A program made the translations under genes and the position numbers. Shown piece after piece: positions 18,201 to 25,643 of a DNA stretch of 64,000 bases. How positions within the stretch are numbered: the first letter of the stretch is position 1; each line of letters starts with the position of its first letter. The DNA is taken from the NCBI RefSeq assembly GCF_016756615.1, contig NZ_AP023262.1, positions 4,527,501 to 4,591,500 of the forward strand, read 5' to 3'. The notes beneath the pieces were generated by a model that had not been told where the DNA came from, searched no databases, and saw only the letters and a list, made by a program, of their open reading frames with translations. The stretch comes from Mesorhizobium sp. L-8-3. Its GTDB lineage: Bacteria; Pseudomonadota; Alphaproteobacteria; Rhizobiales; Rhizobiaceae.

Positions 18201-18327
18201 CGTGCTGATCCTGCTCTTCCTTCCCGCGCTCTATGCCGCGTGGTTCCGGATCAAGCCGACTGCTGATGAGATCCATGAGGCTTCGACGGAGGAACCGGAA
18301 CTGCGATTAGCAATGGCTGCTGAATAG
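15217..18327 (+). CDS. RND family efflux permease
   Basis: A 1036-residue inner-membrane pump, the normal length for AcrB/MdtB-type proteins. Both halves have one N-terminal helix, a large periplasmic loop and a block of helices. The proton-relay Asp pair is in GLLVDDAIIAIEVM in helix 4, and FGFNAILGLIGLAGILMRNTLILTEQI is in the second half. It lies in an operon with the adaptor. The last 87 bp of the gene and 43 bp beyond it are present again, diverged, at 19113-19242 behind the second tetR. Substrate range is unknown; drugs, solvents or aromatic compounds are plausible. Confidence 0.9.
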   Translation: MNLNLSAIAVRERAVTLFFILLLVAAGAYAFVMLGRAEDPNFTIKTLTVTTAWPGATAREMQDLVAEPLEKRLQELTWYDRVETTTRPGYAYMTVTLRDDTPPSAVEEEFYQARKKLGDEARNLPSGVYGPFVNDEYSDVSFALYALKAKGMPMRELARQAEVIRQDLLHVPGVKKINILGERPEQIFVEFSYARLATLGVSALDIVAALQRQNTVTPAGSIDTKGPQVFIRVDGAYDSVQAIADTPIVAQGRTLKLSDIAEVRRGYEDPPTYLIRRQGEPTIMLAAVMQEGWDGLALGKALEERTAAIGETLPLGMTLDKVTDQAVNITHAVDEFMMKFAMALGVVLLIALISMGWRVGIVVAAAVPLTLAFVFLIMLQTDRFFDRITLGALILALGLLVDDAIIAIEVMVVKMEEGMDRIKAAAYAWSHTAAPMLSGTLVTIAGFLPVGFARSTAGEYAGNIFWIVGFALIVSWVVAVIFTPYLGVKMLPEIKPVEGGHHAIYDTPNYRRLRRLIAFAVHHKFVTSGIVGIAFALSVIGMGAVKQQFFPTSDRPEVLVEVRLPEGTSIETTTATVEKLEHWLDEQPEAEIVTSYVGQGAPRFFFAMAPELPDSAFAKIVVLTPDAEAREALKHRLREAVSRGLAPEADVRATQLVFGPYTPFPVEFRVTGPDPAQLYRISEEALDIMRSVPDVRQANRDWGNRTPVLRFVPDQDRLNLIGLSPAEVAQQLQFLLTGIPVTQVREDIRNVPVVARSAGAERLDPARLADFSLMSRNGRQVPLDQIGHAEIRLEEPILKRRDRTPVITIRSDINEATQPPEVSKEIMTALQPLIASLPAGYRIELGGSIEEAEKANTALGKVFPLMIAATLIVIMLQVRSFSTMTMVLLTAPLGLIGVVPTLIAFNQPFGFNAILGLIGLAGILMRNTLILTEQINENRAAGLDDYHAVIEATVQRARPVVLTALAAVLAFIPLTHSVFWGSMAYTLIGGTAVGTVLILLFLPALYAAWFRIKPTADEIHEASTEEPELRLAMAAE

Positions 18328-18370
18328 GGCTCTGTTGTCGGAGGAGACGGGTCAAGTTCTCGCCCGCTGG
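18241..18370 (+). repeat. Repeat copy 1: 3' end of the RND permease gene
   Basis: This 130-bp stretch covers the last 29 codons of the RND gene and 43 bp beyond. It is repeated at 19113-19242 in the same orientation at roughly 85 percent identity by eye. Both copies begin TGGTTCCGGATCAAGCCGAC and end TCAAGTTCTCGCCCGCTGG. The tetR gene lies between the copies. Confidence 0.85.
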
Positions 18371-18473
18371 CTTTGCGTGAACATACGGGGGGCCAGCCGC
18401 ACGACCTTACCGTTTGCATGTGATCGCCCGGGGCGAGCCAGGCAGATCCGATTCATCAGATCTGGAGACATTC

Positions 18474-19088
18474 ATGAATCGTCCGGTCCGAACGCGAACT
18501 GATCCCGACGAGGTGCGCGCACGTATCCTGGAGGTGGCGGAGGAGCACTTTCGCCGTGTCGGCCACCATAAGACGTCGGTGGCCGACATCGCCTCCGAAC
18601 TCGGCATGAGCACGGCAAATGTCTACCGTTTCTTTCCCTCCCGGGACACGATCAACGGGGCCATCTGCTGGCGAATCGTTAACGAGGTCGCTGAGATCGC
18701 CTTTGCGATCACGCACACGAATGTATCAGCCTCGGAGAAACTCGACCGGCTCCTGACCGCCGTCCACGACCGCAACAAGATGATATTGGTCAAGGAAAAG
18801 CGCATGCACGACCTGGTTGTTGCCGCCATGCAGGAGAACTGGGCGATCATCAAGGCGCATATCGAGCGGATGGTAACGATCTTCGAGGCGATCATCCGCG
18901 AGGGCATCGAAGCGAGCGAGTTCGAGGTCGAAGATCCCGCGGAAGCGGCGCGTGCGGTCAAGACCGCGTTCGTGCCGTTCCTCCATCCGATTCTGATCGA
19001 GCACTGCGTACAACACGGCGAAGACACCGAAGCAGGCCTGCGCGAGCAGATTCGCTTTATCCTGAAAGCTCTCGGCAAGTCGGACTAG
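18474..19088 (+). CDS. TetR family regulator
   Basis: A 204-residue TetR-type regulator. The helix-turn-helix occupies about residues 15-57 (ILEVAEEHFRRVGHHKTSVADIASELGMSTANVYRFFPSRDTI). The C-terminal domain resembles the TetR_C_7/AefR-like group, which often sits beside RND genes. Its ATG follows CTGGAGACATTC; an upstream in-frame start at 18414 adds 20 residues without family similarity. It follows the RND permease by 146 bp and lies between two diverged copies of that gene's 3' end. It may therefore have originally belonged to a second, now lost, RND operon. Confidence 0.82.
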   Translation: MNRPVRTRTDPDEVRARILEVAEEHFRRVGHHKTSVADIASELGMSTANVYRFFPSRDTINGAICWRIVNEVAEIAFAITHTNVSASEKLDRLLTAVHDRNKMILVKEKRMHDLVVAAMQENWAIIKAHIERMVTIFEAIIREGIEASEFEVEDPAEAARAVKTAFVPFLHPILIEHCVQHGEDTEAGLREQIRFILKALGKSD

Positions 19089-19112
19089 CCGGCCTGTCGT
19101 ACGCAGGCACTG

Positions 19113-19242
19113 TGGTTCCGGATCAAGCCGACTGCTGATGACATCCACGAGGACTCGACGGAGGAACGGGAAATGCGAACAGCAACGGCTGCCGAACATG
19201 GCTTTGTTCGCGGGGGAAACGGTTCAAGTTCTCGCCCGCTGG
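19113..19242 (+). repeat. Repeat copy 2: remnant of an RND permease 3' end
   Basis: A diverged copy of 18241-18370. It still reads WFRIKPTADDIHEDSTEE in frame but lacks the stop that ends the intact gene and runs into unrelated sequence. It looks like the tail of a paralogous RND gene whose body has been deleted, or a duplication that accompanied insertion of tetR. Confidence 0.75.
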
Positions 19243-19299
19243 ATTGCCTGACTTACCGCTTGACCCTTGTGCCCCTGACCTCGGTATGACGGCCAATAT

Positions 19300-19450
19300 A
19301 CTGGGAGTGCGAGAAGGGCGCGCGCGAACTCAAGGTTCGCGTCGAAGGCCAACTCATCTTCAACGCCACCGCGCAAACGTTGTACGCGGCGCTGGCTGAA
19401 TAGGGATAGCTATATGCCGGAAGAGATGGCAAGCCCTACCTCGTCCGAGA
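19300..19450 (+). pseudogene. Fragment of a LysR-type regulator (C-terminal effector domain)
   Basis: In one frame the sequence reads RELKVRVEGQLIFNATAQTLYAALAE and a stop; after small shifts it goes on as YMPEEMA and PYLVRD. This matches the LysR substrate-binding stretch usually written L.V.G.L.FN....L.AAL.G.G.AY.PE.M..P. No helix-turn-helix or intact frame is present. It is a degraded remnant between the RND tail and the B3/4 tail. Confidence 0.5.
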
Positions 19451-19641
19451 CAGAGCTCCAAAGGCTTGCCCACGCCCCATTTCGTGCAATGCCCGCTGAC
19501 CAGCCGGATGCGGACCTTGCGGCCCTACCTTCCGACAGCCGGCAAGGGTCGAATAACTGGCGTTAAGCGGCTCGGCCGACCCCAGTCGGCAGAAGGCGAT
19601 ATGTTCCCATCCGACCGGCGAGGTATGGGCCAGGAGATTAG

Positions 19642-19893
19642 CCGGGCGAGGTCATTTTCGCGGATGAAGCCGGAAGGGCGCATGCACGCCGCTGGACCAA
19701 CCGCCAGAGCGGTCATTCGGCCGTGCGTGACGGCGCGACGTCGGTCCTGATCGTGGCCGAGGCCATGCATGTCGAAGCTCCGGCGGATGTTCCTGCACTC
19801 ATGACGGCGCTTGCGGCCGAGCTCGACGCCGCTTGGCCGTGCAGTCCGGTCTTCGGCGTGCTCAGCCGTTCCTCGCCCCGCTTCGAGTTCTGA
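19642..19893 (+). pseudogene. C-terminal part of the split B3/4-domain gene
   Basis: 84 codons reading PGEVIFADEAGRAHARRW, TNRQSGHSAVR, LIVAEAMH and ending SSPRFEF with a TGA stop. This is the characteristic C-terminus of stand-alone B3/4 proteins and continues exactly where the fragment at 8525-8942 breaks off, on the same strand. An in-frame TAG precedes the first matching codon, so it cannot be expressed as an extended protein. It is the right-hand half of the interrupted gene. Confidence 0.8.
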
Positions 19894-20002
19894 CCATACG
19901 GCATCTGCCAGCCGTGCGTCGCGTTGCTTGCGTTCCTCTCTCAACCTGCGATTAAATGCGGGAAAACACCCGGCTCGTCCGGCAATAAGGGGAAACAAGA
20001 GC

Positions 20003-23000
20003 TTGGCGCAGGACCTGCTTCATCCGATTCCCAATCCGCCCGGCAGGCCCGTCGTCGGCAACATGCTGACGGTCGACAGCGATACGCCGCTGCAGAGCCT
20101 GATGCAGCTCACCCGCGAGCATGGTCCGATCTTCAAGCTGAACATGATGGGCACGCCGCTTGTCGTGGTGTCGGGCGCGTCGCTGGTCGAGGAGATCTGC
20201 GACGAGAAGCGGTTCGACAAGGCCGTGCGCGGCTCGCTGCGCCGCATCCGCGCCGCGGCCGGCGACGGGCTGTTCACCAGCGACACGGCCGAGCCGAACT
20301 GGAGCAAGGCGCACAACATCCTGTTGCCGACCTTCGCGCAGCGGGCGATGGCCGGATACCTGCCGCTGATGCAGGATATCGCCGGCCAGCTTTGCCTGAA
20401 ATGGGAGCGGCTCAACGCCGACGACGAGATCGACGTCGTCCACGACATGACGGCGCTGGCGCTGGATACGATCGGGGTTTGCGGCTTCGATTATCGCTTC
20501 AACTCCTTCTACCGGCGCGACTACCATCCCTTCATCGACGCGCTCACCCGCACGCTCGAGACCTGCATGGTCCAGCGCGGCCTGCCTTTCGAGAAGGTCG
20601 TGCTGAAGCGACGGCTCAGGCAGCTCAGGGAAGACGTCTCCTTCATGAGCAAGCTCGTCGACGACATCATCCGCGAGCGGCGGCGCGGCGGCGGCGACCA
20701 GGCGCAGAAAGACCTCCTCAACTTCATGCTGGCAGGCGTCGACAAGCAGACCGGCGAGAGCTTGTCCGACGAGAATATCCGCTACCAGATCATCACCTTC
20801 CTGATCGCAGGGCACGAGACGACCTCCGGCCTCCTGTCCTTCACCCTCTATTTCCTGGTCAACAATCCCGACGTGCTGGCCAGGGCCTATGAGGAGGTCG
20901 ACCGCGTGTTCGGCAGCGATCTGGCGGCGATGCCGACGTTCCATCAGGTCAACCAGCTCACCTATGTGCAGCAGATCCTGAACGAGGCGCTGCGGCTCTG
21001 GCCGACCGCGCCGGCCATCGGCCTCTACCCCTACAAGAACGAGGTCATCGGCGACCGCTACAGTCTGAAGAAGGGCACGTTCGTCACGCTGCTCACTCTG
21101 ATGCTGCACCGCGATCCGTCCGTCTGGGGCCCGGAGCCGGAGAAGTTCAACCCCGACAATTTCTCGCGGGAGGCCGAGGCGGCGCGTCCGGCGCATGCCT
21201 TCAAGCCGTGGGGAAACGGCCAGCGCGCCTGCATCGGCCGCCAGTTCGCCATGCAGGAGGCGACGCTGGTGCTCGGCATGATCCTGCAGCGCTTCCAGCT
21301 CTTCGACCATCTGAAATACCAGCTCAAGATCAAGGAGTCGCTGTCGATCAAGCCGGACGGCTTCCGCATCAAGGTGAAGCCGAGGCCGGGCCGCACACGC
21401 AGTGCCTTCGTGCCGGGGGCAGTACTTGCCGACCAGGGCGACAAGCAGGCTCAGGTCGTGAGCGCAAAGCGGCCGAGCCATGGCACCAGGGCGACGATCC
21501 TGTTCGGCTCCAATCTGGGCACCACGGAGGAACTGGCCCGTACGGTCGCGCAATCGGCCGAGCTCAACGGTTTCGAGACCACGTTTGCCGATCTCGATTC
21601 CCACGTCGGGGCCTTGCCGAAAGAGGGCGCCGTGATCATCGCCAGCGCCTCCTACAACGGTGCGCCGCCCGACAATGCGACGCGTTTCGTAAAATGGCTC
21701 GACGAAGCCGGGCCCGGGGCCGTCGCCGGCGTGAACTACCTGGTTTTCGGCTGCGGCAACCGCGACTGGGCCTCGACCTTCCAGGCCACGCCGCGCTTCA
21801 TCGACGAAAGGCTGGAGGCGCTCGGCGGCCGCCGGGTGATACCGCGCGGCGAGGCCGACGCCCGCGAGGATCTCGACGGCCATTTCCAATCCTGGTTCAA
21901 GGATTTATGGCCACGGCTTGGCAAAGCCCTGGAACTGGACGTCGACTTTTCCGAACAGACCAAGGCCGAACCGCTCTATCAGGTGGAGATCGTGCAAGGC
22001 GCTCCCGTCAATCCGGCCGTCGGACAGGCGGGCGCCCGGGAGATGACCGTGCTCGCCAATCGCGAACTGCAGGACAGCGCGGCGTCGGGCCGTTCGACGC
22101 GCCACATCGAAGTGGCGCTGCCCGAGGGGATGATCTACCGCCCGGGCGATCATCTCTGCGTGGTTCCCGTCAACGCTCGGGAACTCGTCGAGCGGGTCGA
22201 GCGGCGTTTCGGCTTTGGCCCTGATACGCAGATTCGCCTGGCTACCACGGGCGGGCGGCATGCGCCGTTTCCGGCCGACGGGCCGGTGCCGCTGCGCCGC
22301 ATCCTGTCGGACTATGTCGAGCTGCAGCATGTCGCCACCCGCAAACAGGTCGAGACGATGGCCGAGCACACGCGATGCCCGGTGACCAGACCGAAGCTGC
22401 AGGCGCTCGCGGCCGAAGGGGCGGAAGCCTATCGGAGCGAGGTCTTCGTGAAACGCAAATCCGTCCTCGACCTGCTCGAGGAGTTCCCGGCCTGCGAACT
22501 GCCCTTCGGGCTCTATCTCGAAATGCTGCCGTTGATGGCGCCGCGCTATTATTCGATCTCGTCGTCGCCGTCTGCGGCTCAAGGACGTTGCGCCATTACC
22601 GTCGGCGTGGTCGAGGGGCCGGCGCGGTCCGGAAGCGGCATCTACAAGGGCGTCTGTTCGAACCATCTCGTCGACAAGGGCGAGGGTGCCGTCATCCATG
22701 CCACCGTCAAGGAAACCAAGGCCGGCTTCCGCCTCCCGGACGATCCGGCGAGGCCCGTCATCATGATCGGGCCGGGAACGGGGCTCGCGCCGTTCCGCGC
22801 TTTCCTTCAGGAGAGGGCTGCGTTGAAGGCCGCCGGCACGACGCTCGGGCCGGCCATGCTGTTCTTCGGCTGCCGCCACCCCGACCAGGATTTCCTCTAT
22901 CGCGGGGAACTGGAGGCAATGGCCGCGCAGGGCCTCGCCGACCTCCATGTCGCCTTCTCGAGGCTCGCCGGCGAAAAGACCTATGTCCAGGACCTGCTGT

Positions 23001-23212
23001 GGAAGGAACGGACCACGGTGTGGCGGCTGATCGAGGCCGGCGCCCATATCTATGTCTGCGGCGACGGGAGCCGCATGGAGCCGGATGTGAAGCGCGCACT
23101 GGCGCGCATCTATGCCGAGGAGAAGGACGTCGACGTCGAGGCGGCGGACGCCTGGACGGACGAGATGAGCCGGACGAGCCGCTACGTGCTCGATGTCTGG
23201 GCGGGCAACTGA
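20003..23212 (+). CDS. Self-sufficient cytochrome P450-reductase fusion (CYP102/P450-BM3 type)
   Basis: About 1069 residues with the full BM3-type architecture. The heme domain (about 1-460) has the I-helix AGHETTS near 268, ExxR in NEALRLWP near 327 and the heme-ligand Cys near 409 in FKPWGNGQRACIGRQF. A flavodoxin-like FMN domain begins at ATILFGSNLGTTEELA near 497. The FAD/NADPH reductase domain has RYYSISSSP, the Gly-rich MIGPGTGLAPFRAF and a C-terminal YVLDVWAGN. Such enzymes hydroxylate fatty acids or related chains with NADPH and O2, all cofactors on one chain. The likely start is the TTG at 20003, just before the conserved IPNPPGRP; the frame is open further upstream but overlaps the B3/4 remnant. 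Confidence 0.9.
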   Translation: MAQDLLHPIPNPPGRPVVGNMLTVDSDTPLQSLMQLTREHGPIFKLNMMGTPLVVVSGASLVEEICDEKRFDKAVRGSLRRIRAAAGDGLFTSDTAEPNWSKAHNILLPTFAQRAMAGYLPLMQDIAGQLCLKWERLNADDEIDVVHDMTALALDTIGVCGFDYRFNSFYRRDYHPFIDALTRTLETCMVQRGLPFEKVVLKRRLRQLREDVSFMSKLVDDIIRERRRGGGDQAQKDLLNFMLAGVDKQTGESLSDENIRYQIITFLIAGHETTSGLLSFTLYFLVNNPDVLARAYEEVDRVFGSDLAAMPTFHQVNQLTYVQQILNEALRLWPTAPAIGLYPYKNEVIGDRYSLKKGTFVTLLTLMLHRDPSVWGPEPEKFNPDNFSREAEAARPAHAFKPWGNGQRACIGRQFAMQEATLVLGMILQRFQLFDHLKYQLKIKESLSIKPDGFRIKVKPRPGRTRSAFVPGAVLADQGDKQAQVVSAKRPSHGTRATILFGSNLGTTEELARTVAQSAELNGFETTFADLDSHVGALPKEGAVIIASASYNGAPPDNATRFVKWLDEAGPGAVAGVNYLVFGCGNRDWASTFQATPRFIDERLEALGGRRVIPRGEADAREDLDGHFQSWFKDLWPRLGKALELDVDFSEQTKAEPLYQVEIVQGAPVNPAVGQAGAREMTVLANRELQDSAASGRSTRHIEVALPEGMIYRPGDHLCVVPVNARELVERVERRFGFGPDTQIRLATTGGRHAPFPADGPVPLRRILSDYVELQHVATRKQVETMAEHTRCPVTRPKLQALAAEGAEAYRSEVFVKRKSVLDLLEEFPACELPFGLYLEMLPLMAPRYYSISSSPSAAQGRCAITVGVVEGPARSGSGIYKGVCSNHLVDKGEGAVIHATVKETKAGFRLPDDPARPVIMIGPGTGLAPFRAFLQERAALKAAGTTLGPAMLFFGCRHPDQDFLYRGELEAMAAQGLADLHVAFSRLAGEKTYVQDLLWKERTTVWRLIEAGAHIYVCGDGSRMEPDVKRALARIYAEEKDVDVEAADAWTDEMSRTSRYVLDVWAGN

Positions 23213-23405
23213 CGGAGGACCGGCGCGGCGGGCGAAAGCGTCGTGCCGCCCGGCAGGCGTCGTGTCGGGATGTTGCTCATCAGCATCGGTTCGGCGTCTT
23301 GACAAGGCTGACGTTACGACACCGTTGCAATCGATGTTGCGGTGCACAATATATGCGGCATCGAGAGTCGTAGACTCGGGGAGGAACCCACGAGGAGTAC
23401 GACAG

Positions 23406-23969
23406 ATGCAACAGACCGCGCACCATGCCGTTGCCCCCAACGGGATCATCCGGCAACTCAGGCCTTCGGACCTTCAGCGCTTCCAGGATCACTTGCTGCG
23501 GCTCGACACCGTCAGCAGGCGCGACCGATTCAACGGCTTCACCGACGACAGTTTCGTTACAGGCTATGCGGCGCGCAGCTTCCACGACGGCACGACGGTG
23601 ATCGGCTATGTCGAGGACGACAAGGTTCTCGGCGCGGCCGAGTTGCACGAGCGTCCCGGACTGGAGCCGCCGACGGGCGAAATCGCCTTCAGCGTCGAGC
23701 GTGAATTGCAGCGCCGCGGCATTGGCGGCCGCCTGTTCGCACGGCTGATCGCCCATGCGCATGCGCTCGGCTACACCAAGCTTTTGGTCACGACCCACCC
23801 GCAGAACGAGGCGATGAAGGCACTTGCTCGTCGCTTCGACGCGAAGCTGTCCTTCGACGCCGGCGAGACGGTCGGCGTGATCGAGCTTGCTCCGGCCGAG
23901 CAGCATTATCTGCCGCTGTGGACGCAACTTGCGGCGGAGGCCGCGGCTCAGCCGGCGGGCTCATCGTAG
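23406..23969 (+). CDS. GNAT family N-acetyltransferase
   Basis: A 187-residue GNAT-fold protein. The acetyl-CoA-binding motif A is visible as RELQRRGIGGRLFARLIAHA near residues 98-117, followed by the typical helix-strand region TKLLVTTHPQNEAMKALARRF. The substrate is unknown. The start at 23406 has GAGGAG upstream. Its TAG stop (23967-23969) is also the probable target duplication of the IS5-family element that follows, so the insertion left the protein complete. Confidence 0.82.
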   Translation: MQQTAHHAVAPNGIIRQLRPSDLQRFQDHLLRLDTVSRRDRFNGFTDDSFVTGYAARSFHDGTTVIGYVEDDKVLGAAELHERPGLEPPTGEIAFSVERELQRRGIGGRLFARLIAHAHALGYTKLLVTTHPQNEAMKALARRFDAKLSFDAGETVGVIELAPAEQHYLPLWTQLAAEAAAQPAGSS

Positions 23970-23978
23970 GGCCTGTGA

Positions 23979-24341
23979 TCAGTTGAGGAGAATGACGGCC
24001 GCGGCGAGGTGTATGGCGCCGAGGAAGTTGGTTGCGCGCTTGTCGTAGCGGGTCGCGATGGCACGGTACTGTTTGAGCTTTGCGAAGAAGTTCTCGATGA
24101 GATGCCTGGCCTTGTAGAGCTCTGTGTCGTAGCGGCGTGGTTGTTTTCGGTTTGATCGCGGCGGAATGACGATATCGACACCGGCGCTTTGAAGCAGATC
24201 GAGCACACGCTCTTTGGCATCGAATGCCTTGTCGGCGATGAAGGCGGTGATCTTGTCGAACAGGTCAGGCAAAAGCGCATCGGCTCCGCACAGATCATGC
24301 TTCTGGCCAGGCGTCAGATGAAAGCCGGTCGGATTGCCCAA
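23979..24341 (-). CDS. IS5-family transposase, second frame (orfB)
   Basis: A 120-residue C-terminal DDE part with the second Asp (AFIADKAFDAKERVL) and the Glu region (ARHLIENFFAKLKQYRAIATRYDK). It has no independent ribosome-binding site of note. The real product is probably the orfA-orfB fusion made by frameshifting at the A4G6 run near 24413-24422. Confidence 0.88.
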   Translation of the reverse strand: MGNPTGFHLTPGQKHDLCGADALLPDLFDKITAFIADKAFDAKERVLDLLQSAGVDIVIPPRSNRKQPRRYDTELYKARHLIENFFAKLKQYRAIATRYDKRATNFLGAIHLAAAVILLN

Positions 24342-24391
24342 GGCGTCACAACGGGCGTGGATTTTGGTGCTCAGCCCACCCTTGCTGCGCC

Positions 24392-24745
24392 CTATGGCTT
24401 CGCGTTCCCGGTCCCCCCTTTTGCGCCGGCGCTGTGTTGATGGGCGCGCACGATGGTCGAATCGATCATGGCGTATTCATTGTCGGCGTCTTCGGCGAGA
24501 AGTTCGAAAACCTTCTGCCAGACCCCGCTTTTGCTCCAGCGTGTATGGCGCGTATGAATGACCCGGAAGTGGCCGAACCGCTCCGGCAAGTCACGCCACG
24601 GGATTCCGGCCCGATAGCGATACAAGACCGCCTCCACGAACAGCCGGTTATCCTTGGCGGTGCCGCCGACATGACCTTCACGGCCAGGCAAGAAATCTCT
24701 GATGCGCTCCCATTGATCATCACGCAAGGCATAACGACGTGCCAT
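24392..24745 (-). CDS. IS5-family transposase, first frame (orfA)
   Basis: A 117-residue N-terminal transposase part (DUF4096-type), starting MARRYALRDDQWERIRDFLPG and containing the first catalytic Asp in MIDSTIVRAHQHSAGAKGG. The frame ends shortly after the run AAAAGGGGGG; a -1 shift on that run continues as IGRSKGGLSTKIHARCDALGNPTGFHL in orfB. This is the usual way this IS group makes its full transposase. Confidence 0.88.
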   Translation of the reverse strand: MARRYALRDDQWERIRDFLPGREGHVGGTAKDNRLFVEAVLYRYRAGIPWRDLPERFGHFRVIHTRHTRWSKSGVWQKVFELLAEDADNEYAMIDSTIVRAHQHSAGAKGGTGNAKP

Positions 24746-25028
24746 CCGGTCGGCGCCCCCTGATTCGCCGACACCTCAAGAATCACATCTCCGGTGATTT
24801 GGGAATCTGGAGGCTTCTGTGAGGTCCGCGGGCGCGGCATCGATGCCGCCGATCTGTGTCGGGCGGACCTCATTGATCGCAACTGATCACAGGCCTTAGT
24901 GTGTTCGTCGGCCAGATGATCAAGTCATAGACCGATCGCGCCGATTGAATTTTCGACCTGAAGCAAGCTTGGAACCAATCCCCGAGCACCCTCGTTTGGC
25001 CGCTGCCGCCGTCCACGTGGGAAGGACG

Positions 25029-25523
25029 ATGTTCGAGGCCTTTCAAGTCCTGACGCTCCTGCTGGTTGCCGTCGCCTTGGCGAGCGTGCTTGCACATGCG
25101 ATGGAATTGCCGGGCAAGCTGCGCCTGGCGAAAGAGGAATATCTGGCCGTGCAGCCGATCTATTACCCGGGCTTCACTGTCGCCGGCGGGGTGGGCGAAG
25201 CGGGTGGATTGGCGGCAACCTTCATACTCACCATCTTGTGGGCAGGATCACCGGGCTTCTGGCTGGTATTCTGCGCGTTCCTCGCCATGCTCGTCATGCA
25301 TGCGCTGTACTGGATTCTGACGCATCCGGTGAATAATTTCTGGCTGAAGGACAGCGATCTCAGCAGGTTCGGAGTCGGCTTCTTCTCATTCGGCGCGCGC
25401 GACGAGGAAAGCGCCCAGGATTGGCGGAAGCTGCGTGATCGTTGGGAATATTCGCATGTGGCCCGGGCCTTTTTCGCCATGCTTGCCTTTTTGTTGCTGG
25501 CGATCGCTTACGTTGTGCGGTGA
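25029..25523 (+). CDS. DUF1772-like small integral membrane protein
   Basis: A 164-residue protein with four hydrophobic segments (about 5-25, 50-72, 77-97 and 143-162) and the DUF1772-type pieces HPVNNFWL and W..LRDRWEYSHVARA. Members of this family include anthrone-oxygenase-like proteins, but most have no known role. The ATG at 25029 has GGAAGG upstream. It begins 133 bp after the right end of the IS5 element, so the insertion may have altered its promoter. It converges on the phasin gene at 25644. Confidence 0.7.
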   Translation: MFEAFQVLTLLLVAVALASVLAHAMELPGKLRLAKEEYLAVQPIYYPGFTVAGGVGEAGGLAATFILTILWAGSPGFWLVFCAFLAMLVMHALYWILTHPVNNFWLKDSDLSRFGVGFFSFGARDEESAQDWRKLRDRWEYSHVARAFFAMLAFLLLAIAYVVR

Positions 25524-25573
25524 AGCCTTTGGCACCCTTTTTCGACGATGCGGCAAAGTCGGCATGCGGCCGG

Positions 25574-25602
25574 AAATAGAAAGGCGCCGCTTGCGCGGCG
25601 CC
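25574..25602 (-). terminator. Intrinsic terminator of the phasin gene
   Basis: A GGCGCCGC / GCGGCGCC hairpin with a four-base loop (25583-25602). Read on the minus strand it is followed by TTTCTATTTCC. It lies about 40 bp beyond the phasin stop, between two convergent genes. Confidence 0.7.
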
Positions 25603-25643
25603 ATTGAGGTACGCTTGTACTGGAGCCGGTGATGCCGGGCCGG

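Larger units (their letters stand above)
8943..19641. mobile_element. About 10.7-kb inserted segment splitting a B3/4 gene
   Basis: The two halves of one B3/4-domain gene flank this segment. The left half ends at the codons for GGETYRPF and the right half resumes at PGEVIFADE, losing only a handful of codons of the family sequence. Cargo: adenylate cyclase, FabF-like synthase, MFS exporter with a small leader ORF, TetR, RND adaptor and permease, a second TetR, then gene fragments. I found no integrase, transposase, terminal inverted repeat or clear target duplication at the edges. The mechanism of insertion is unknown, and homologous replacement or an old, eroded element are both possible. 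Edge positions are uncertain by about 20 bp. Confidence 0.65.
23970..24896 (-). mobile_element. IS5-family insertion sequence (IS427-like)
   Basis: A roughly 926-bp element bounded by the perfect 16-bp inverted repeat GGCCTGTGATCAGTTG, left end at 23970 and right end at 24895. TAG occurs on both outer sides (23967-23969 and 24897-24899), in line with the short TNA/YTAR-type duplications of the IS427 group. Two minus-strand frames encode the transposase. The right end holds about 150 bp before the first frame. Both frames and both ends look intact, so the element may be active. Confidence 0.88.

Noticed and set aside
8943-19641. The inserted segment as a phage or integrative conjugative element
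   Set aside because: No integrase, relaxase, phage structural gene or tRNA attachment site is present. I report it only as an insertion of unknown mechanism.
19952-21889. A 645-codon minus-strand open frame opposite the P450
   Set aside because: Same reason: the plus strand encodes a full CYP102-type protein with all motifs, and the antisense frame is rich in Arg/Gly/Leu without domains.
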